A stretch of 64,000 bases of DNA, taken from assembly GCA_016806645.1 (NCBI GenBank), contig JACSYO010000521.1, positions 294,001 to 358,000 of the forward strand. The letters run 5' to 3'. Both the position numbers and the translations under genes were made by a program. Numbering within the stretch: the first letter of the stretch is position 1; each line of letters opens with the position of its first letter. Positions 56,076 through 64,000 of this stretch are shown in pieces. Origin of the DNA: Ophiodon elongatus (taxonomy: Eukaryota > Chordata > Actinopteri > Perciformes > Hexagrammidae). Under the pieces are notes generated by a model, which was given only the letters and a program-made list of their open reading frames with translations, had not been told where the DNA came from and ran no database searches.

Positions 56076-58780
56076 TGAGCCGCGGAGGAGAAGGGGAGGC
56101 AGCTGAAGGAACCCGTCGTCTCGCGGTGGACACTTGAAGAAGCCCCGGCGCCTCGTGGGTGGACACCTGAAGGACAGCACCTTTAACCAGCTGGAGGTGG
56201 CGGCTCTTCTTGCCACAGGGGTCCTAAATGGGATTGTTTTTTTCTTTGGGGGAAATCTCTCCTTTGGGACCCCTGTTATGCTCCTGTCTTTACCATCAGA
56301 CCCCTCCCTTTACCACAAGAAATTGTTAAAACTATTGTGTGAAAGACTTGACTGCTCTGCCTGAAGGAAAGAAAAGGCTGCCTTTTGAAATAGTTTTTTT
56401 TAAATTTTCACACGAGGTGTTGGGGGCAAAACTGCAAATCCCAAGAGGGAATGAAAAGGAGAGGAAGGTGTGGTGAACACATGGCGGGGAGAAAATGTCC
56501 CTTTTTAACTTAATAGTGTACTGCATCCAGTCTCTCTCTCTCTCATTCTCTAAATGTTGGGTGTATAGTTGTGGAAAGCATACATTTTGCCAAAAGCCTT
56601 TTGAAAAGAGGATTGTATTCACTAAAGCATAAGCTCCAAATCAAGGAGGTAAGGGTTAGACTTCGTTTACTGCATATTTCATCTAGTTAGACCTTTGCTG
56701 CTTTCGTGAAAGTACAGTTGCTGCCACTTTGGGGATATTTTGTGGATCAAAGATGGAGCTTTAGGTGTTGGATACATTAGAGTGGTTGGGTCAGATTGTC
56801 CAAAGGAAGACAGTTGGATGGTCGGCAGAAATACACGCGATAGGAGAGAGAAACTGGCTCGCAGGAAAACTAAATTTCACTCTCGAACATCAATAACTAC
56901 ATAGGTGTACGTACCCATCATCGCCCTCCCCTCTTCGCCTTCACGCTCCAAAGACAAAACCTGAAAGATGTCATGAAACACCCACCAGCATCTTCTTGGC
57001 CGATACCATTTGGAGACTTGTGCATCAAAAGCAAAAAAAAAAAACACAAAAAAAAAACTAAACAAAAACACTTTTCCAGATAAAATTAAAATTCCCTGAC
57101 GCTGGGAATTTAAAGATTTATATGAAAAAAATAAAATAAATGATTATTCTGTCTTTAATTTTGTTTCTAGGAGGAAATGGGGCACACGTGGACGAGGGAC
57201 ACTAGTTTGGCGTTGCTGCTTTTGTCATTGTTTGCATGAGTAGCACATGTTAATACATTTTATTCAAGCTTTAGGTTTAAATTTTTTCGAAATCCCTCCC
57301 ACTTCTCGCTAATCTTGGTCCCATTTCTGATAGCTGACGTGTACACAGGTTTATTTGGACTATTCAATTTATTTAAGAAAGAAAGTTAAATACTATTCTG
57401 TGTGAAATATGAATAGAGGAAAACTACGATTTTTAATTTTTAATATTTTCTTCTTCTTTTTTTTTTTGGCTTTTCTCTTGTTTTGCTTTTGGTGACTGTA
57501 ACCCTGTTTGCAGGCTCATGTTTGTGTACTGTGGATGGAGGGGCAGGGGGACGGAGGGGAGTGCTTTTTATTTTCTTCCCCGTTCTCCTCAACCGTTTTG
57601 AGGTCGCATGCTGTCCCCCCTTTTTTAGGTCGTGACGACGCTTCAGTTAAAGGTAGAGGTCCGGGGGGGGGGGGGGGGTCACTTCTCGGGACGCCAGAGG
57701 GCAACATTTGTCCTCCTGCTGGCCTTTTTTTTTTTTTTTTTTCCTTTTTTTCAAACGGCATTGAACAGTTTATTTCTTTTAAGCAGAGATTGTCCAAAAA
57801 AAAAACAACAAAAAAAAAACATTCACTTTTGGACCTCTGTTTAAAAAAAAAAACAAAACAAAAAAAATCCTTACCCACTACATTAGTGCGAACTTTCTTT
57901 TTGAATATGGGTGCTTTCTCACGCGGCTCCACCTAGTTTGGTTGTGTTAGGGAACCGTCTGTACGCCACGTGATGGTGATGATGATGATGATGGTGATGG
58001 TGATGATGATGGAAACGTTATTTTCCTTTCCCTCGTCCCATTCGATCATTCGGTTTCTGACTCCATCGGACTAGCTGGGTCTCCTCCCGCTTCCCTCTTC
58101 ATCCACATGTGATCCGCATTTCTGAAATCAGTGTTTCTTTTTTCTACCAGTGTATGTGCTAGTGACGAGGGGAAATCATGGGGGGGGGGTGGAGGGGAGG
58201 GGGGGGGGGGGGGGGGAACGACGTATTGGATCTGACTGGGAGTCCCGAGGCGATGAAAACACAGCCAGTAATCTTTTGGGTTTTGTTCTGGAAATGTTTA
58301 AAATGATTTGTCCATGACTTTGTGAAACATTGCTTCCGAGACGGTCGTGAATTGAAAGGACGGCGTCTTCTAGCCTTTTGAGATATAAGCGGGTTTTGGA
58401 AAATGCACATCTAAATATTGTGGTGGACCTCAACCCCCCCCCCCCCCCTCTCTCTCTTTACCCTCCCCCCCCTCTTCTCCCCAGACGTTGTGATATTTTT
58501 GTCCACCATGCTTGCGTCTAATCCTGTTGTCTTAACTGTGCGCTGTCCAGTCAATTCAGGACATCGGGGCTCCCAGGTTGTATGAATGTGTGTGTGCGCG
58601 CGCGTCTGAGGGCGAGACAGGGTTTCAAACTGAGGAAAGACTTCACGTGTCTGGGCAAAGGAAGGGTTAACTTGAAATTGCCACTGTATAGAAATCAATT
58701 CATTATCTCACTCTCTGTATCTTTGTTCTGTTTGTTTTTTGACTTGGAAAAACATGAATAAAAGTTTTACTACACGTCTG
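56076..58780 (+). other. polr2a: polr2a 3' UTR
   Basis: About 2.7 kb from the stop codon to a poly(A) signal AATAAA at 58757-58762, followed by a GT/T-rich stretch. It contains homopolymer tracts (poly-G near 58184-58216, T and A runs near 57720-57860) and a TGA/TGG repeat at 57971-58012. AATAAA-like sequences near 57131-57141 could give a shorter form. Confidence 0.7.
58757..58762 (+). terminator. polr2a polyadenylation signal AATAAA
   Basis: A canonical hexamer in the context AACATGAATAAAAGTTTTAC, with a GT-rich region 20-30 bp downstream. It is the last good hexamer before sequence with no further similarity to a transcript. Confidence 0.65.
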
Positions 58781-59740
58781 TCGTGATGTTTTTAACTGCA
58801 CTTAGTATGCTGAATATGCTAATGTCAGATTTTATGCAACAAATGAAAGCTATATTTTACACCATTTGATGAAATCTGAATTTGGAAGGTGTAGAGACCA
58901 ATACCGGTATACTTTACCTTTTTTGTAATTGGGGTGAAGTATACATACGGGACACTTTAGAGAGAATTGTATGCCACTGTAAGCGCCCTCATTTCAGAGG
59001 GAAATATGTTATTAACCCAGTTTAACTCCACTTGTTTGACAAACTGCAACATAATTGTTTTTATTTTCTATAAAAACATAATGGTTCAAATATCCAACAG
59101 TGTATCAAATCAGTATGTAAGTATGTAAATTAGCTACACAATGACTGGCTGCCACATTAAAATACAATATAACTTGATACAACACTTTTTAAAAAGATAA
59201 TTCCTCATGATGGCCATTTTTAGTTTTGATGGTTTGAAGTAAATATCACTGATAATATTGATGTACTTTTAGAGACTTTTTCTTGCAATTAAGTAGGTTT
59301 GCACTGTTGTATTGCTAGTTTTACTTCAGAAAAAGTTAATAATACTCCTTAGTTGACCAAAATTGCCCTATGGGTTTGCATTCTGATCTTCAGAGAACAA
59401 ACTTCTCTTATGATGGACAGTTAAATGAGGCAACAGCCAATCACTTGATGAGTCCTGATGGAAAACCCCTGTTCCAGTAAAACCACGTGACCTGTCATAA
59501 TACAGTTTTAGCTCCATCTCCATTATTTGTGCCGTCTGCCCCCTCCAGCAGGTAGTAAACCATCTTTGTGATGCCTCGCCTGGCCACAAGATGGAGAGGG
59601 CTGAGACCTCACTGTGATGCCTTTGTCTCCCCACAAGAGGTCACTCAAAGCCCGAGAAAGTATCTTAGGTTGCTCCACTGATGTCTGACATAACTCTTTT
59701 ACATAGCGAACTCATCTTATTTCACACTGTGTGACAGTAT

Positions 59741-59880
<140 letters not shown>

Positions 59881-60708
59881 TATCTGACAGATTGCTCTCA
59901 GGTCTATGTCTATATGAGGTTGCACTGAGCTTTCTACTCCTCAAAGGGTTAAATAAAGCTTCTATAAGAGATCAGTGATTACTGTTTAGATATTAAGTTA
60001 CATGGTCTGTCTGCTACTTAAATCTTTTGTGTTGACTGATGACAATTTTCTTGTTTAAATTTTAATCCCACCTAATTTAAAACTTTTACTGAGACTATCC
60101 AATGTAATCCAGTAGACTGAGTGGTACTCAGTACATTCAAACTCCAGTCAGACTGACCTCCTCTTTTGCATGTGTCTCCGTCAGCTTTAATAATCTTCAC
60201 CTGTGGAAATGAGTCACAGGTTTCCCTCTGAGGTTGCGCTGAGTTTCTACATGCGTGTCGGACTGGGGGTTGCTGTGGTGATATTTACCAACTGTGGAGA
60301 TCATAATTCATCATTAGTCATTATTGAGAGAGCAGTTGTCAGAAGGAGAGGTAATTTAAAAACCCTTGTGTTCAACTTTAAGTGCAATGAGATTAGAAAG
60401 AAAGGGCAATAATATTCACGTTAGCGGGACTTGGTAAGCTACTAGAAAATATCTAATTTAGAGGACATCTTTCATAATTTGTGTTTTTGTATCACCTCAT
60501 TTTTATGTTTTGTAAAGAAAGCAATGAAGTAATAAAAATCTGGTTGAAAATGAGCTGTTTTATTAGATGAATAATGACTTGTCAAGTAGGCCTAGTTTGC
60601 TTTTTCTTCCTCCGTTTGAAGTCCTGATTCAATGAAGTTTCCGCACTTTTTGCTTCTTCTGTGGTTGAGTCAGAGGGCTGGGCTATGCCTGCCGCAGACA
60701 GGCAGGAA

Positions 60709-60710
<2 letters not shown>

Positions 60711-60800
<90 letters not shown>
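60711..60800. repeat. (TG)45 microsatellite
   Basis: Ninety bases of perfect TG, the longest dinucleotide run in the window. It lies about 120 bases upstream of a consensus splice donor at 60920. Confidence 0.95.
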
Positions 60801-60806
<6 letters not shown>

Positions 60807-61488
60807 TAAGTAAGAGAGAGAGAGAAAGAATGTGTGTTTAGGGACGTGTTTCTCTTTGCATGACTGCGTTTCCCTCCGCTCTCTGCTCAGACGTGTCGTG
60901 ACACCAACTCACTCTCCAAGGTAAGTTTTAAAATGAACCTTATTTTTGCTGTACACTACAATTTGTTCTTTCTTTGTCCGTTTATACTCATCTGTCTTTT
61001 ACCCTGAAGCTTTTTTTCTTCTATTTTGCCTCTCATACGCTTCTGTCCCTGTTTTCTCATCACATTCCTCGTCTTGAAATCAGCGGAGGAATCTCACAAC
61101 GGGACAATGGATCTTTAGTTTAACTTCAGCGAGACGCCCTCTGACCTCCATCTTTCCACTCAAACTCTTTGCTTATTGTCTGCTCCACCTTTTCTGTTAT
61201 CAGTGGGATAACCCAACCTCTAGTGTCCTTTCCTAGTGTGTCCCTGTCTCACTTCCTACACCTCATCATGGTCTTACTTACAGCAACTTCCTTAAAGTTA
61301 GGGTGGGGTATCAAAGCAGGAAGCTTAGTATTCAAATTACACATTTTCTTGCAGCTGTAAAAAAGTGCTTTAATATTCATATTATACTGTTTATTTGTTC
61401 TCTGGTCCTCTCAATTTCTCTCTGTCTGCAACACTCTGACTCATTTCAGTCTCCTAATCTCATAAACACAGTGCACAGAGCCATATAA

Positions 61489-61489
<1 letters not shown>

Positions 61490-61533
<44 letters not shown>
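61490..61533. repeat. (CA)n microsatellite
   Basis: About 21 CA units; a copy of a 21-mer seen at 59885 follows it. Confidence 0.9.
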
Positions 61534-61538
<5 letters not shown>

Positions 61539-62506
61539 TGTATACACTCACCCATCAATTGACAGATTGCTCTCAGGTCTCTCCACGCCTGCTGCTCTGT
61601 CCCCCTACATATTGTCTGCTCTCATATTTCTGTCTTGTTATCAACGCGTGAATGACTGATTGAGTCAGTGACCCCTGTAGCCCATCAGTGACCTCTTGTT
61701 TCCATCTGATCTCCATGTCGCCTCCCTCTAACCAGACCCCACTGACCACTCCAGTAGCCGAGGTCAAAAGGGCAAGCGTCTGTCTTTTTTTAAATCTGTT
61801 AATGTCTCAGGCTGCTTTTTCTTCTCTTTTGGTGACATAACTTCATTTATTTTATTATCCCTTGATGTAAACGACACAATTTGATTATATAGATTGACGC
61901 TTTATTGTAATTTTAAATCAGGGCTTTCTAAAGATTCAACCCTTAAGGCCTCCAGCTCATACAGTAACTAATTGGCTCAACGATTTGCTTTTGCTGACAC
62001 TTTCAGAGTTGATAAATGAGTGATGGTGGCGTGGGGGTGACAGAAAAGGGGAAGGGGTGATCAGAGTGACTTCCTGAGCATGTTGAGGGCCTACAATTAG
62101 CTAGCTACACACCTGCTTGGTGTGTCTCTGAATGGTGAGTTTTACACTTCCACTTATATCTGTTGCCGTAGAATGAGGGTAAACCGGGTGAGGGAGGAGG
62201 GAGGAAGAGCTGGAGTCAGAGGAGAAGGGAAGAGTGGAAAGATGGAGGAGCCAGCAGTTTGCTCTCCCACTAATTATCCACATGGTGTTTAGCTTTAGCC
62301 AGGAACCAGGAACCCGACTCTACCCCCCTCCCCCCCCCGACCCCCCCTCACACACAGCGTCCTATCCTCAGGCCGCAGGTAGGCTTTCATCACACCGGCT
62401 CCAGTTACCTCCCACATATAAGCTAACCAGGCCAGGTGAGCGCTCACACTCCACCTCGCCAGACCTCTGGATCTCTTACAACCACACACACACGCACACA
62501 CAGGGT

Positions 62507-62511
<5 letters not shown>

Positions 62512-62546
<35 letters not shown>
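62512..62546. repeat. (CA)n microsatellite
   Basis: CA run ending in CACACCAG, immediately before the short open frame starting at 62563. Confidence 0.9.
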
Positions 62547-62548
<2 letters not shown>

Positions 62549-64000
62549 AGTGGACACGCAGAATGGAGCCGGAGTCAGACAGCATGATGGAGGTACCACA
62601 GGAGATCATACAGTTAAGTGTATCGGGCCTTTTTCTCTGCCTCCTTGCATGATCTTGGAGCGGCTGTCCAAGCATTGTAACCTTAACTCAGGGCCCTGCA
62701 TGTGCCGCCCTTAGGCCCTTTCCTCGCTCCCTTACCTCCTCTACCAATTTATGTGTTCAAATATTCACTCTGCTGCATTGTCACCCTCTCCATCTGGTTT
62801 ATTTTGGTCAGTGAACAGCGCCTGTTTATAGATGGAGAAGGTATTATTATTATTGGCTGATATCAGATAACAGGAGATTAGAGTGTAAAACTAACTTCCG
62901 AGCTCCAAAACCCCCAAAACGGAAAGGGGCGTTACTGCTACGACATCCTGTTTGACTCACTACAATACAGACAATTAGTGTTAACAGTTTCGATGTTTCT
63001 GCTGCCTTGTGAGTAATTTGACCAGATTATATAGGTCAGTGTCCTCAGTGGACTCTAATCACCTCAATCATGCTAATTGTTTGTTTTCCAGTCCTCCTTT
63101 ATCAGTTATGGTTGCTGCCTGGCATCGGTCTAACGGCAAAACTGAAACATAAACTGCTGAGTTACATAATAATAAGGTGGAACAACATCAGTAAATGTTA
63201 TACCCATAATGAATCGGTATGTTTTAACACAGTGATATTCATATTGCTGTAACAACGGCCACGAAGCTGCAGGGCTTAATTCTTATCAAAAGATGCTAGT
63301 TGACAAAGCTGCAACTTGATAAGGTTTCAAATGCATGTGTTATCATCCAGGAAGTCTTCTTAACCTTTTGATTATCTGTGGAAGCACGAAGCTGCAGATA
63401 TATAACGCTCTTATATTCAATCAGATATCTTAGAATTAAATGCGTGTTTTTCTCTTCAGTCAAGAAGCAGATTTCTCGATTAGTCAAAAATGAAAATGAG
63501 TAAAAAGTTCCTTCTTGACCTTGAAACAGCACTTAAATTAAAAAAAAACTAAACTCAGGGACCACTTACTCAGATTTTTCCTCTTAAATGTATATATATA
63601 GCTTAGTTAATCACATGGCCTAAGTTACCTAACAACTGAGGAAACTTCAGTTTGTCATGTTACATCACCTGACGAACTGAACTTCATTACGTAACTTACG
63701 TTACATGATAACCCGATATCTCCACCGGCCGAGGAAGACCATGAGATATGGTTGAAAGTTGAAAGCTCAGGATATACCATCTTTACCTTCCTCATTTTGG
63801 TTGTTTTGTGTAAGAATTGTATTTACTAAGCTTTAACTTGTTTTTATTTTGACTCCTATATGAAAATCATGACGTTACAGTTTTGATAAAGGGGCCAAAC
63901 TGTGAATATATCTACATTTTGGCATCTGTTGCAACATTGTACAAACAAACCTCAATTGCTTTGTCATGCAAAATAGAAAGCGGCAAGGCAAGAACAGAGG

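Overview
The window is from a ray-finned fish, most likely a percomorph teleost. The genes are split by spliceosomal introns, and the non-coding sequence is dense in (CA)n, (GA)n and (TA)n microsatellites. There are also fragments of mobile repeats common in teleosts, and the proteins read like orthologues of genes from human 17p13.1. I assigned coding exons by hand, matching each to the known vertebrate protein and requiring splice sites and reading phase to agree. All coding exon joins I list keep frame.

Layout. 132-10153 (minus): neurl4, first 14 coding exons; the 3' half runs off the left edge. 11599-15777 (minus): shbg, complete in 8 coding exons with a signal peptide. 20835-26312 (minus): zbtb4, one very large coding exon with eight zinc fingers but no recognisable BTB core. 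26329-45200: about 19 kb without a convincing protein gene. It probably holds zbtb4 5' non-coding exons and introns, plus microsatellites, a MITE-like element with terminal inverted repeats, a SINE-like fragment and a hAT-type MITE fragment. 45248-58780 (plus): polr2a complete, with TATA box, 29 coding exons, a CTD of about 52 heptads, a long 3' UTR and a polyadenylation signal. 58780-64000: repeat-rich, with weak hints of 5' exons of a further plus-strand gene.

The genes do not form one pathway. polr2a is the catalytic subunit of RNA polymerase II, zbtb4 a Kaiso-family DNA-binding repressor, neurl4 a centriolar/ubiquitin-ligase adaptor, and shbg a secreted steroid carrier. Their link is conserved synteny. 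As recalled for human, zbtb4 and polr2a stand head to head, and the promoter region here carries five CCAAT boxes.

I found no previously undescribed system. The most notable points are a BTB-less zbtb4, two GC-AG introns, simple repeats abutting splice sites, overlapping start codons in shbg, the CCAAT/TATA/AGCGCT architecture at polr2a, a possible minus-strand transcript at 42.9-44.1 kb, and the MITE-like element at 33.56-34.25 kb.
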